A stretch of 29,454 nucleotides of DNA from contig CAKUDE010000031.1 of assembly GCA_934645175.1 (NCBI GenBank), positions 1 to 29,454 of the forward strand, in the 5' to 3' direction. The first letter of the stretch is position 1, and each line of letters opens with the position of its first letter. The notes beneath the pieces are model-generated. The model searched no databases, was not told where the DNA came from, and saw only the letters and a program-made list of their open reading frames with translations. Positions 6,421 to 13,968 of the stretch are shown one piece after another. The position numbers were made by a program, and so were the translations under genes. Origin of the DNA: an uncultured Oscillospiraceae bacterium (lineage in GTDB: Bacteria > Bacillota > Clostridia > Oscillospirales > Oscillospiraceae).

Positions 6421-7031
6421 TATTCCTGCTCGATGCTTTCGGCGTGGATGGCGGATAGTTCATAGGCAACGCGCGGCTGTGCGCTGCCGTCCTCCATTTG
6501 CTTGATGTACTCGCGGCTTTGTAGCCGTCCCTCCAGATGCAGCGGCGTCCCGACGGGATAATAGGCCGCAGCCTGGGCGCATCTGCCCCAGAGAATACAG
6601 GGAATGTAATCCGCACGGCGGTATGGGCGGTTTACGGCAAGCATGATATCGCAGATCTCCCGACCGAGCGGTGTGCGGCGGTAGACCGGCTCACGGCAGA
6701 TCACGCCCTGAAGCTCGGCGCAGTTTTCATGCGGTGCCTCGACCGTTTCCAGTGTTTCGGCGTAAACGGAGACTACGAGCCGTCTGCCGCTTGCGCCGCG
6801 GTTGTTAAAAGAACGGATTTGTCCGCGAATGCGGACCGCGTCCCCTTCGCCGAGCTCCGTCTGCGCCAAAAGCGGCTCCGGCACAAGCATCGGCAAGCGG
6901 TCGACTGCACCGCTCAGCCGCGAGACCTCCAGAAAAAAGGAGAAAAAACGCCGCCCGTGGTTGCTGTGCGAATAGGTCGGAGCGGAGCCGAGCGACCCGG
7001 TCAGCGTGATCAGATTCAAGGATTGTTCCAT
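6420..7031 (-). CDS. single-stranded DNA-binding protein-like, two OB folds
   Basis: This 203-residue protein looks like two consecutive SSB-type OB folds. The first runs from LNLITLTGSLGSAP (about 5-18) through EVSRLSG and VRIRGQIRSFN to about residue 95. The second starts at AELQGVICREPVYR (about 105-118) and includes the SSB-like FDIMLAVNR-type strand (here CDIMLAVNRPYR), IPCILWGRCA and LHLEGRLQSREY. Classical SSBs have one OB fold plus an acidic DDDIPF-like tail; the second fold is present but the end here is HAESIEQE, lacking that tail. It could bind single-stranded DNA in repair or conjugation-like processes, or be a primosomal-type accessory. A GAGGTGGG site precedes the ATG. It is monocistronic and convergent with the mutY operon. 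Confidence 0.75.
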   Translation of the reverse strand: MEQSLNLITLTGSLGSAPTYSHSNHGRRFFSFFLEVSRLSGAVDRLPMLVPEPLLAQTELGEGDAVRIRGQIRSFNNRGASGRRLVVSVYAETLETVEAPHENCAELQGVICREPVYRRTPLGREICDIMLAVNRPYRRADYIPCILWGRCAQAAAYYPVGTPLHLEGRLQSREYIKQMEDGSAQPRVAYELSAIHAESIEQE

Positions 7032-7127
7032 GTTCCCACCTCGTTCAACTTCTTATGGCAGAGTATATTCGTTGTGAGGTCTGCTTATGAGAGGGAAAAC
7101 GCCGCACCGTAGACAGGCGTCGCGGCA

Positions 7128-7156
7128 GAGAAAAAGAAGCGCCCCTTTGGAGGCGC
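7128..7156 (-). terminator. intrinsic terminator after the nucleotidyltransferase gene
   Basis: On the minus strand a GC-rich hairpin, GCGCCTC/GGGGCGC (7156-7139), is followed by TTCTTTTTCTC (7138-7128). It begins 17 bases after the stop codon. Confidence 0.75.
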
Positions 7157-7172
7157 CTCATCAGAGTATCAT

Positions 7173-8081
7173 TTACTTGAACAGAATCTCGGGGTACTTT
7201 CCTTTGGTGTGCATCTTTGCGATGGCTGCCTGAACGTCGGGCAGATCGTTGTGGTAGGTCACGCCGTACCAGGTTTCGTCCGTGTGCAGCACGCGAAGCG
7301 AGCATTTTTTTTGTTCTATGAGTTTGTTGGTTACGGTTGAGAGATAGAACTCGCATTTTTCCGGCTTGACCGGCAGATTTTCACGCAGGAATGCGGGGAA
7401 CTCCTCGCGGATATAGCGCAGGAAGGACGAGCGATAGCCGAAGAGATTCATTGACACCACCGTGTCGCCGGACAGAGGGAAGAAGTGCTCTCCGTCCTCG
7501 GTGTAGACCGCGCCGCTTTCGCGCTTTTCAATGTGTGTGCGTTCCGTCAGACCGGTCAGGAAGCCGTTGTCAATCTCGCAGACACCGCGCGCAACGGACC
7601 CGTTGTCGGTCAGGGCGTTTTTCAGGAGATAGCCGACCATTGCATATTCGTTTTCGTCATGCGGCTCGGCGAAGTAGCGGGCGATAGACTCGAATGCGCC
7701 GCGGCCGTAGAAGTCGTCCGCGTTGACCACGGCAAAGGGTGCGTCGCCGATGGCCTCGGCGGCGCAGAGGACGGCGTGCGCCGTGCCCCAGGGCTTTACG
7801 CGCCCCTCGGGAACCGAAAAGCCCTCCGGAAGCATATCCAACTCCTGATATACATAGCGAACCTCCATGTAGCGCTCCACACCGGAGGTGATGCGGCGGA
7901 AATCCTCGTCGATGGCGTGTTTGATGATAAAAACGACCTTTCCGAAGCCTGCCGTATAGGCGTCATAGAGCGAGAAATGCAGGAGCGTATCGCCCTGCGG
8001 ATCAACGGGAGTGATCTGCTTGAGCCCGCCGAAACGGCTGCCCATACCTGCTGCAAGAACGACCAGAGTGGGTTTTTTCAT
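7173..8081 (-). CDS. sugar-phosphate nucleotidyltransferase (GT-A fold, UTP-glucose-1-phosphate uridylyltransferase-like)
   Basis: This 302-residue enzyme has the nucleotidyltransferase signature LAAGMGSRFGGLKQ (9-22), which grips the NTP phosphates, and a NADDFYG metal-binding motif in the middle of the Rossmann-like domain. The family joins a sugar-1-phosphate (or related phosphate) to an NTP, making an NDP-sugar and pyrophosphate, usually for surface polysaccharides. The exact sugar cannot be read from sequence. I place the start at the ATG at 8081 because MKKPTLVVLAAG is the family's usual beginning and AAAGGA lies upstream. A consensus promoter is 38 bases upstream, back to back with that of the pyrophosphatase gene. 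The neighbour hydrolyses the pyrophosphate this reaction releases, a sensible though unproven functional pairing. Confidence 0.85.
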   Translation of the reverse strand: MKKPTLVVLAAGMGSRFGGLKQITPVDPQGDTLLHFSLYDAYTAGFGKVVFIIKHAIDEDFRRITSGVERYMEVRYVYQELDMLPEGFSVPEGRVKPWGTAHAVLCAAEAIGDAPFAVVNADDFYGRGAFESIARYFAEPHDENEYAMVGYLLKNALTDNGSVARGVCEIDNGFLTGLTERTHIEKRESGAVYTEDGEHFFPLSGDTVVSMNLFGYRSSFLRYIREEFPAFLRENLPVKPEKCEFYLSTVTNKLIEQKKCSLRVLHTDETWYGVTYHNDLPDVQAAIAKMHTKGKYPEILFK

Positions 8082-8118
8082 GGCAAAAACGATCCTTTCT
8101 TTTTCCGGTAATGAACCA

Positions 8119-8147
8119 AGTATAGCAGAATCTCCGCTTACTTGCAA
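8119..8147 (-). promoter_or_regulatory. promoter of the nucleotidyltransferase gene
   Basis: On the minus strand TTGCAA (8147-8142) and TATACT (8124-8119) are 17 bases apart, with TGC directly before the -10 (extended -10). It is divergent from the pyrophosphatase promoter, with 19 bases between the two -35 hexamers. Confidence 0.75.
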
Positions 8148-8166
8148 TCCTTTTTTCAAGGAACGG

Positions 8167-8195
8167 TTGACAGAAGCGCCAAAAAAGGGTACGAT
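8167..8195 (+). promoter_or_regulatory. promoter of the pyrophosphatase gene
   Basis: A perfect TTGACA (8167-8172) and TACGAT (8190-8195) are 17 bases apart. AAAAGGAGG (8202-8210) follows, so the 5' UTR is very short. Confidence 0.75.
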
Positions 8196-8216
8196 AAGGA
8201 AAAAAGGAGGGCTTGT

Positions 8217-9833
8217 ATGGAAACGATCTATGTAACGGGGCATAAGAACCCGGACACCGACTCCATCGTCTCTGCAATGGCTTATGCCGCGCTGCGCAAC
8301 GCGCTGGGGGACCGGGAGTTTCGAGCCGCGCGCCTCGGTCACGTCAGCGACGAGACGCAGCTCGTGCTGGATCGCTTTGGCTTTACCGCGCCAGAGTTGA
8401 TCGCCACGGTGCGCACACAGGTGCGCGATCTGGACTATGATACACCGCCTGCACTTTCAGCGGCGGTCACGGTCAGTCACGCGTGGTCGCTGCTCAACGC
8501 CGACAGTGCCGTTGCAGCCATTCCGGTGACGAAGGACGACGGGACGTTGTTCGGAATGCTCTCCGCGGGGGATATCGCCGATTACGACATGGGCTCGATG
8601 GATCTGCCTCCGCTGGAGCAGATACCGCTGTTCAATCTTTTGAGCGTCATCGAGGGCCGTGTGCTGAATCAGGCGGGGGATCTCGTGGATACGCTCAGCG
8701 GCCGCGTGAGCATTGCGCTGCCGCAGAGCTGTGAGAATCTGCTGTTTACCGCGCAGGACGGCATCGTCGTCTGCGGAAGCCAGCCGGATATGATCCGCCG
8801 AGCTATTGAGCTGGGCGTTCGCTGCGTGATCGTTTGCCAGTCGGAGGTGAGCGAGGAGCTGCTCAGGGAAAGCGGCTCGACCTGTATTATATCCACGCCC
8901 TTTGACGCCTTCCGTACGGTGCGCCTGATTTATCAGTCGATCCCCATCAGCCGCATTTGCCGCACACAGGAGCTTGAGGCCTTCCATCTGGACGATTTTG
9001 TGGATGACGTGCGTGAGGGGATGTTGAAAAGCCGTTACCGCTGCTATCCCATCTTGGACGAAAATGAGCGAGTTGTCGGTACGCTTTCGCGCTACCATTT
9101 GATCCGTCCGCGCCGAAAGCGCGTCGTTCTGGTTGACCATAATGAGGCTGCGCAATCCGTGCCCGGCCTGTCGCAGGCGGAGATTGTGGAGATCATCGAC
9201 CATCACCGCCTTGCCGACATTCAGACGGGCAATCCCATTTACTTCCGTAATGAGCCTGTCGGAAGCACTACGACAATTATTGCGGAGATGTATCAGGAAC
9301 GGGGCTTGATGCCCTCGGATAAGCTTGCGGGCATGATGGCGGCCGCCATCGTATCGGACACGGTCATGTTCAAATCGCCGACCTGCACTGCCCGCGATCG
9401 TTCGATGGCGGAGCGTATGGCGCGCATTGCACGGGTATCGCTGGACGAGCTGGGACAGCAGATATTCTCGGCCTCCTGGTCGGATGACAAGCCGGCACGG
9501 GAGCTGTTGTTTATGGATTTCAAGGATTTCCATATCGCCGGGCACGATCTCGGTGTCGGTCAGATTACCTGTGTCAACTCTGACCATATTATGCAGCGTA
9601 AGGACGAATTTCTTGCGGAAATGCAGAAGACCATGCGTGAGCGCGGCTTCAGCCTGATGCTGCTGATGCTTACGGATGTTCTGAAGGAGGGCACGCAGCT
9701 CATTTACTTGGGCGACGAGGCGACCGTCCGACAGGCGTTCAATGTAGACGCCAAGCAGAATACAGCTTTCCTGCCGAAGGTGATGTCCCGCAAAAAACAG
9801 ATTATTCCCGCGCTGTCCGCTCTTTGGGGCTAA
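8217..9833 (+). CDS. manganese-dependent inorganic pyrophosphatase (family II) with CBS and DRTGG domains
   Basis: Family II pyrophosphatase hydrolyses PPi to phosphate and drives biosynthetic reactions. The 538-residue protein begins ETIYVTGHKNPDTDS (His9, Asp13 and Asp15 region), the first half of the DHH active site. An insertion of about 240 residues then holds a CBS segment (about 80-130), a DRTGG-type domain (about 165-245) and a second CBS segment (about 255-300). The DHH fold resumes with VVLVDHNE, IDHH and GSTTT, and the DHHA2 domain ends with the SRKKQIIP catalytic motif near the C-terminus. CBS domains of these enzymes bind adenine nucleotides (AMP and ADP inhibit; ATP or diadenosine polyphosphates can activate in studied homologues). 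ATG 8217 is preferred over the upstream in-frame start because of the ideal AAAAGGAGG. Confidence 0.93.
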   Translation: METIYVTGHKNPDTDSIVSAMAYAALRNALGDREFRAARLGHVSDETQLVLDRFGFTAPELIATVRTQVRDLDYDTPPALSAAVTVSHAWSLLNADSAVAAIPVTKDDGTLFGMLSAGDIADYDMGSMDLPPLEQIPLFNLLSVIEGRVLNQAGDLVDTLSGRVSIALPQSCENLLFTAQDGIVVCGSQPDMIRRAIELGVRCVIVCQSEVSEELLRESGSTCIISTPFDAFRTVRLIYQSIPISRICRTQELEAFHLDDFVDDVREGMLKSRYRCYPILDENERVVGTLSRYHLIRPRRKRVVLVDHNEAAQSVPGLSQAEIVEIIDHHRLADIQTGNPIYFRNEPVGSTTTIIAEMYQERGLMPSDKLAGMMAAAIVSDTVMFKSPTCTARDRSMAERMARIARVSLDELGQQIFSASWSDDKPARELLFMDFKDFHIAGHDLGVGQITCVNSDHIMQRKDEFLAEMQKTMRERGFSLMLLMLTDVLKEGTQLIYLGDEATVRQAFNVDAKQNTAFLPKVMSRKKQIIPALSALWG

Positions 9834-9840
9834 AAACGCG

Positions 9841-9874
9841 AAAAAGAGGTCTCCGCTCGGAGACCTCTTTTCTG
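9841..9874 (+). terminator. bidirectional terminator between pyrophosphatase and nrdG
   Basis: Arms AAAGAGGTCTCCG (9843-9855) and CGGAGACCTCTTT (9858-9870) pair perfectly around a CT loop. T-runs occur in both directions (TTTT on plus; complement of AAAAA on minus), so it can end both the pyrophosphatase and the convergent nrdDG transcripts. Confidence 0.88.
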
Positions 9875-9927
9875 TTAAAGATATCCGTTATCAGGAAACA
9901 AAAGGGGGATTCCTGGTCGGGCTGTTT

Positions 9928-10419
9928 TTAATTCAGAAGCACGATGACGCCATGATTGGCTCGTGTGGCGGTCAGGTCGATCAGGCGCTGATTTCGAGAG
10001 CCGCGCCAGCGCAGCTCCAGACTACGCTCTGCAAGGATGAAGGGCCCGTCCACAAGGACGTCGGCATTTTCCAGCAGGGCGAGCTGTGCGGAGTCGCCGC
10101 GTTCACACAGCGCCTCCAGCCGATAACCGGTATAAACCCAGACGCTCAGGCCGCGGCGTCGCGCTTCGCGTGCAAGCGCGGCGCATTCCTCCGCCTGCTC
10201 CATCGGTTCGCCGCCGGAGAGCGTCAGACCGTCGAGCAGGGGATCGTCCTCCAGATAACGGACGATCTCGGAAACGGACATCTCACGCCCGCCCGCGGGA
10301 TCGTGCGTCGTAGGATTGTGACAGCCGGGGCAGCGATGCGGGCAGCCCTGAACAAAAACGGTAAGCCGCAAGCCGGGGCCGTCAACAATGGATTCGCTGA
10401 CCAGTTCTGCGATGCGCAT
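9928..10419 (-). CDS. nrdG: anaerobic ribonucleoside-triphosphate reductase activating protein
   Basis: NrdG is the radical SAM activase that installs the glycyl radical on NrdD. The 163-residue protein shows VQGCPHRCPGCHNP, with Cys26, Cys30 and Cys33 forming the CxxxCxxC [4Fe-4S] ligand set, followed by the LSGGEP motif that contacts SAM. Length is typical. Its ATG overlaps the nrdD stop by one base (TAATG), a tight coupling that suits equal expression of enzyme and activase. Confidence 0.96.
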   Translation of the reverse strand: MRIAELVSESIVDGPGLRLTVFVQGCPHRCPGCHNPTTHDPAGGREMSVSEIVRYLEDDPLLDGLTLSGGEPMEQAEECAALAREARRRGLSVWVYTGYRLEALCERGDSAQLALLENADVLVDGPFILAERSLELRWRGSRNQRLIDLTATRANHGVIVLLN

Positions 10420-12740
10420 TATTCCGTCACCCCGTGCTTGACGCGGTCGCGCTCCTCGGCGCGCTTGCCGTTGTTGAAGCGGTCGAGCGTTCCGACGAGG
10501 TAGCCCGTAATACGGCGGATGCGCTCAAAGGGCTGCTGCGCCGTTTCGTGCCGGCCACAGCCGGGACAGGTATCGCCGATGATGCCGTTGTAACGGCATA
10601 CGGGGTCACGGTCAACGGGGTGGTTGATCGAGCCGTAGCCGATACCGCACTGTCCCATATAGCGGACGATCTTTTCGAAGGCATCGAGATTTTGCAGCGG
10701 GTCGCCGTCCATTTCGATATAAGAGATGTGACCGCCGTTTGTCAGCGCATGATACGGCGCTTCGAGCCGGAGCTTTCGGAAAGCGGTGATGGGGAAATAC
10801 ACCGGAATGTGGAAGCTGTTGGTGTAGTATTCGCGGTCGGTCACGCCGGGGATCGTACCGAAACGTTCACGATCCATCCGCACGAAGCGGCCGGAAAGGC
10901 CTTCGGCGGGTGTGGCAAGGCAGGAAAAATTGAGGTGGCGCGCTTCGCTCTCGCGGTCGGCACGGGCACGGATCCGTCCGATAATTTCAAGCCCCAGCGT
11001 CTGCGCGCGCTCGGATTGGCCGTGATGCTCGCCGATGAGAGCGGTGAGGCACTCTGCCAGACCGATGAAGCCGATGGATAGCGTTCCGTGCCTGATGACC
11101 TCACGGATCTCGTCGTCCGGACCGAGCGTTTCGGAGTCGAGCCATACGCCCTGCCCCATAAGGAAGGGAAAATTGCGCACGCGACGGCGGCTTTGAATCT
11201 CCATCCGTTCCAGGAGCTGACCGACGACCAGCTCCAGCATTTCATCGAGCGAGGCAAAGAAGCGCTCCGTATTGCCCTGTGCAAGGATGGCAAGACGGGG
11301 CAGATTGATTGAGGTAAACGAAAGATTGCCGCGACGTGTGGTAATTTCCCGTGCGGGATCGTAGCTGTTGGCAATGACGCGGGTGCGGCAGCCCATGTAG
11401 GCAATCTCCGTTTCCGGGCAGCCTTCGCGGTAATACTGTTTGTTAAAGGGGGCGTCCTGAAAGGAGAAGTTTGGGAACAGTCGCTTCGCGCTGCATCGGC
11501 AGGCGAGCTTGAACAGGTCGTAGTTGGGGTCGCCGGGATCAAGATTGACGCCCTTTTTGACGCGGAAGATCTGAATAGGGAAGATCGGGGTTTCGCCGTT
11601 GCCCAACCCTGCTTCCGTGGACAACAGCAGATTGCGGATTGCCATGCGCGCCTCCGGCGAGGTATCCATGCCGTAGTTGATGGAGGAGAAGGGCGTCTGT
11701 GAGCCGGAACGGGACTCCATTGTGTTCAGATTATGAATCAGGGATTCCATCGCCTGATAGGTCGCGCGGTCGGTTTCCTGCCACGCGTGCTGCGCGGCAA
11801 AGCGCTGTGCCCGCTCGCTTTGGCTGCCTTCACAGCCGAAGCGCACAGCCAGAAGCTCGGCCTCGGCGGATACATATTCCGGCTGCATTTCCAGTGACGG
11901 GAACAGAGCCTTTGCCTCCAGTGCGGCGAAAAGCGCTTTTAACGCGTCGGCGTCCGTGACCCCGCAGAGCAGCTCCAACGCGCGTGCAAGCTCCTGCCGA
12001 TAGGCCCGGCGATAGCTTTTGGCAACGCCCTCGGCCATCGCATAGTCGAAGTTCATAATGCTCTGCCCGCCGTGCTGATCGTTTTGATTCGACTGAATGG
12101 CGATACAGGCCAGCGATGCATAGCTGGCGATGGACTGCGGTTCGCGGATATATCCCAGCCCCGTGGAGAAGCCCCCGCGGAACAGACGCAGCAGATCGAT
12201 CTGGCAGCAGGTGGTCGTCAGCGCATAGAAATCAAGATCATGGATATGAATATCGCCGCGCTCGTGCGCCGTGGCAAATTCCGGCTGCATCAGATACATT
12301 TCCGAGAACTGCTTTGCGCTCTCCGAGCCGTACCGCAGCATGGTGCTCATGGCGGTATCGCCGTCAATGTTGGCGTTTTCACGCTTGATGTCGGACTCGG
12401 AGGCGTCCTTGAATGTAATCTCCTCAAATTTACGCATCAGGCGCGAATTGATCTGGCGGGCGCGGCTGCGTTCGTCGCGGTAGAGAATATAGGCCTTTGC
12501 GGTACGACCGTAGCCTTCGCGCATCAACGTTTGCTCCACAAGGTCCTGAACGTGTTCGACCTCCGGCTCGCCGGATTCCAATTCGAGCATCGTTTCTACC
12601 TTTTGCGCAAGCTGAGCCGCTACGGCTTCCATTCCTTCCAGACCGGAGCCGAGGAACGACTTGTGGATTGCGGCGGCGATTTTTGTGCAGTCGAAAGGCA
12701 CACGCCTGCCGTCACGCTTTTTGATAAATGTTACAGCCAT
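10419..12740 (-). CDS. nrdD: anaerobic (class III) ribonucleoside-triphosphate reductase
   Basis: NrdD reduces ribonucleoside triphosphates to deoxy forms under anaerobic conditions. The 773-residue protein starts with an ATP-cone (FIKKRDGRRVPFDCTKI, about 4-95), which senses ATP/dATP. The middle contains the class III barrel. Near the C-terminus are a cysteine-rich segment (VCRYNGIIGDTCPGCG, about 704-719), likely the structural zinc site, and RRITGYLVG, whose Gly (about residue 746) is the expected radical residue. The protein lies upstream of nrdG in one unit. Two NrdR-box-like sites cover its promoter. An AGGGAGATGCAGC stretch before the ATG supplies a ribosome binding site. Confidence 0.96.
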   Translation of the reverse strand: MAVTFIKKRDGRRVPFDCTKIAAAIHKSFLGSGLEGMEAVAAQLAQKVETMLELESGEPEVEHVQDLVEQTLMREGYGRTAKAYILYRDERSRARQINSRLMRKFEEITFKDASESDIKRENANIDGDTAMSTMLRYGSESAKQFSEMYLMQPEFATAHERGDIHIHDLDFYALTTTCCQIDLLRLFRGGFSTGLGYIREPQSIASYASLACIAIQSNQNDQHGGQSIMNFDYAMAEGVAKSYRRAYRQELARALELLCGVTDADALKALFAALEAKALFPSLEMQPEYVSAEAELLAVRFGCEGSQSERAQRFAAQHAWQETDRATYQAMESLIHNLNTMESRSGSQTPFSSINYGMDTSPEARMAIRNLLLSTEAGLGNGETPIFPIQIFRVKKGVNLDPGDPNYDLFKLACRCSAKRLFPNFSFQDAPFNKQYYREGCPETEIAYMGCRTRVIANSYDPAREITTRRGNLSFTSINLPRLAILAQGNTERFFASLDEMLELVVGQLLERMEIQSRRRVRNFPFLMGQGVWLDSETLGPDDEIREVIRHGTLSIGFIGLAECLTALIGEHHGQSERAQTLGLEIIGRIRARADRESEARHLNFSCLATPAEGLSGRFVRMDRERFGTIPGVTDREYYTNSFHIPVYFPITAFRKLRLEAPYHALTNGGHISYIEMDGDPLQNLDAFEKIVRYMGQCGIGYGSINHPVDRDPVCRYNGIIGDTCPGCGRHETAQQPFERIRRITGYLVGTLDRFNNGKRAEERDRVKHGVTE

Positions 12741-12752
12741 GCTGCATCTCCC

Positions 12753-12768
12753 TCACTATATCTTGTAG
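12753..12768 (-). promoter_or_regulatory. NrdR box 1
   Basis: TCACTATATCTTGTAG matches the NrdR-box pattern (roughly ACACTATATCTTGTGT) in its whole core. It lies downstream of the -10, close to the nrdD start codon. NrdR is the zinc/ATP-cone repressor of ribonucleotide reductase genes. Confidence 0.8.
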
Positions 12769-12783
12769 TAGGCCGGTAAGCAG

Positions 12784-12799
12784 TCCAAAGATATAGTAG
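12784..12799 (-). promoter_or_regulatory. NrdR box 2, overlapping the -10
   Basis: Read on the minus strand, CTACTATATCTTTGGA contains the ACTATATCTT core. Its centre is 31 bp from that of box 1, three helical turns, the arrangement known for paired NrdR sites. It covers the -10 hexamer of the nrdD promoter, so binding should block transcription. Confidence 0.8.
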
Positions 12800-12821
12800 C
12801 GTATTCGGTCAACCCTGTCAA
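12793..12821 (-). promoter_or_regulatory. nrdDG promoter
   Basis: On the minus strand a perfect TTGACA (12821-12816) and TACTAT (12798-12793) are 17 bases apart. The -10 is embedded in NrdR box 2. Confidence 0.8.
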
Positions 12822-12888
12822 GACAAAAGGGGAGGGAAATCCTACAAAAATCAGAAGTCAAAATCGTGCAGACTGATGAAGCCGCATC

Positions 12889-12922
12889 GAAAAAGGGCGA
12901 AGGGGGAGATCCCCCTTCGCCC
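12889..12922 (-). terminator. strong terminator after the Cys/Gly-rich peptide gene
   Basis: Perfect 12-bp arms GGGCGAAGGGGG and CCCCCTTCGCCC (12895-12922) around a 4-base loop are followed on the minus strand by TTTTTC. It starts 11 bases after the peptide gene's stop codon. Confidence 0.9.
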
Positions 12923-12932
12923 GAAGGAATGG

Positions 12933-13082
12933 TCAGCAGCCGCAGCCGCAGGAGTTGTTGTTGCTGGTACCGCAGCCGCAGCCGCAGGAATTGCCGCAGC
13001 CGTTGCCGAAGCCGCAGAAGAGAAGGATGAGGATGATGATCCACCAGGAGTTGTTGCCGAAGCAGCCGTTATTGCAATTCAT
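12933..13082 (-). CDS. Cys/Gly-rich membrane minipeptide
   Basis: This 49-residue product has three parts: an Asn/Cys-rich start (MNCNNGCFGNNS), a hydrophobic segment WWIIILILLF (residues 13-22), and a tail of Gly-Cys repeats interrupted by Asn/Ser (CGFGNGCG, CGCGCG, SCGCGC). About ten cysteines in 49 residues is extreme. The ATG at 13082 sits nine bases after GGAGG; an ATG six bases earlier is too close to it. The clear ribosome binding site and the strong terminator directly after the stop argue for a real gene. I do not recognise a function. The hydrophobic core with a glycine-rich tail recalls small sporulation or cell-surface peptides of Firmicutes (YjcZ-like), and the cysteines could bind metal or crosslink; both are guesses. 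Confidence 0.7.
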   Translation of the reverse strand: MNCNNGCFGNNSWWIIILILLFCGFGNGCGNSCGCGCGTSNNNSCGCGC

Positions 13083-13234
13083 ATTCATGAACCTCCAAAT
13101 CATTTTGTGAGCACCGGGCTCATTCCATGTTATGACCCTGCGGCAAAAGGGTGACAGCCGCGCAGGCAAAACTTCGCCGCATAGCGGAAGCACCGCAAGG
13201 GCAAGCTATGTCCAAAGGGGGGCTTGCCTTGCGG

Positions 13235-13594
13235 ATGCGACTCAAACGGTATTTGCCTACGCTGTACGGTGCAGCGGCCGGATTGCTCAACGGACTGTTC
13301 GGTGCGGGAGGCGGGATGCTGCTCCTGCCGCTTTTGAGCCGGGTGCCCGAGCTGACGGAGCGCGAGGCCTTTGCCTGCTCGGTATGTGTGATGCTGCCGT
13401 TGTCGGCGGTTTCGGCGGCGATTTATTTTTTGCGCGGCGGGAGCTTTGCCGCGGACGCGCTGCCGTATCTGCTCGGAGGCGCACTGGGCGGCGTTGCGGC
13501 GGGGCTCCTGCTCCGCCGTGCGAATACGAAGCTGCTGCACCGACTGCTCGGCGGCTTTATCCTGTTCGGCGCGCTGCGCCTGCTGCTGCAATGA
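13235..13594 (+). CDS. TauE/SafE family half-transporter, first copy
   Basis: This 119-residue membrane protein carries the N-terminal signature of the TauE/SafE (sulfite exporter-like, DUF81) family: GAAAGLLNGLFGAGGGMLLLPLL near residues 9-31, then further hydrophobic helices and a C-terminal LLGGFILFGALRLLL. Full family members are about 250 residues with two such halves; this gene encodes only one, and the next gene encodes the other. The start is uncertain: ATG 13235 and TTG 13229 both follow the purine run AAAGGGGGG (13214-13222), and ATG 13208 is also in frame. It overlaps the second copy by four bases (ATGA). The likely role is export of a small organic or sulfur-containing anion; the substrate is unknown. 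Confidence 0.75.
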   Translation: MRLKRYLPTLYGAAAGLLNGLFGAGGGMLLLPLLSRVPELTEREAFACSVCVMLPLSAVSAAIYFLRGGSFAADALPYLLGGALGGVAAGLLLRRANTKLLHRLLGGFILFGALRLLLQ

Positions 13595-13968
13595 GCGCCG
13601 TACCTGCGGTACTGGCCGGTTTGGTCTGCGGCGTATTATCCGGCATGGGAGTCGGCGGCGGCACGCTTCTGATGGTCTGGATGACGGCGGTGCAGGGCGT
13701 GGCGCAGACGACGGCGCAGGGAATCAATCTGCTCTATTTTCTGCCCACTGCCTTGTGTGCGCTGTTTTTCCATGTCAGAAACGGTATGGTGCGCTGGCGT
13801 GTCGTGCTGCCTGCTGCGGGAGGCGGCTGCGCGGCGGCCGCACTCGGCGCGTGGATCGCCACCGGACTGGATACCGCGCTGCTGCGAAAGCTGTTCGGCG
13901 GGTTTCTTTTGATCGTTGGGCTTTGGGAGCTTCTCGGCCGTCACGCGCGCGCAAGGAAGGATAAATAG
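13591..13968 (+). CDS. TauE/SafE family half-transporter, second copy
   Basis: This 125-residue protein again begins with the family's glycine-rich first helix (GLVCGVLSGMGVGGGTLLMV, about 9-28), followed by NLLYFLPTALCALFFH and a closing hairpin ending LFGGFLLIVGLWELLG. It is homologous to the preceding gene product but clearly diverged. Translation starts at the ATG that overlaps the upstream TGA, so synthesis is coupled and a heterodimer equivalent to one full-length transporter is likely. Its 3' end overlaps the convergent ruvX gene by 28 bases. Confidence 0.8.
   Translation: MSAVPAVLAGLVCGVLSGMGVGGGTLLMVWMTAVQGVAQTTAQGINLLYFLPTALCALFFHVRNGMVRWRVVLPAAGGGCAAAALGAWIATGLDTALLRKLFGGFLLIVGLWELLGRHARARKDK

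Noticed and set aside
8457..9587. Minus-strand open frame of 376 codons opposite the pyrophosphatase gene
   Set aside because: It is antisense to a fully conserved enzyme, has no domain features, and reflects the third-position GC bias of the plus-strand gene.
9871..9927. Second hairpin (CAGGAA/TTCCTG) between the terminator and nrdG
   Set aside because: The stem is only six pairs with a long loop and no T-run; the strong bidirectional terminator beside it explains transcription end.
13089..13234. Sporulation-sigma promoter for the Cys/Gly-rich peptide gene
   Set aside because: No pair of -35/-10 elements with acceptable spacing for sigma E, G or K was convincing, so none is annotated.
13132..13590. 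Upstream in-frame extension of the second TauE/SafE gene
   Set aside because: The extension is low-complexity Arg/Ala/Gly sequence overlapping the first TauE/SafE gene in another frame. The ATG at 13591 is the natural coupled start.
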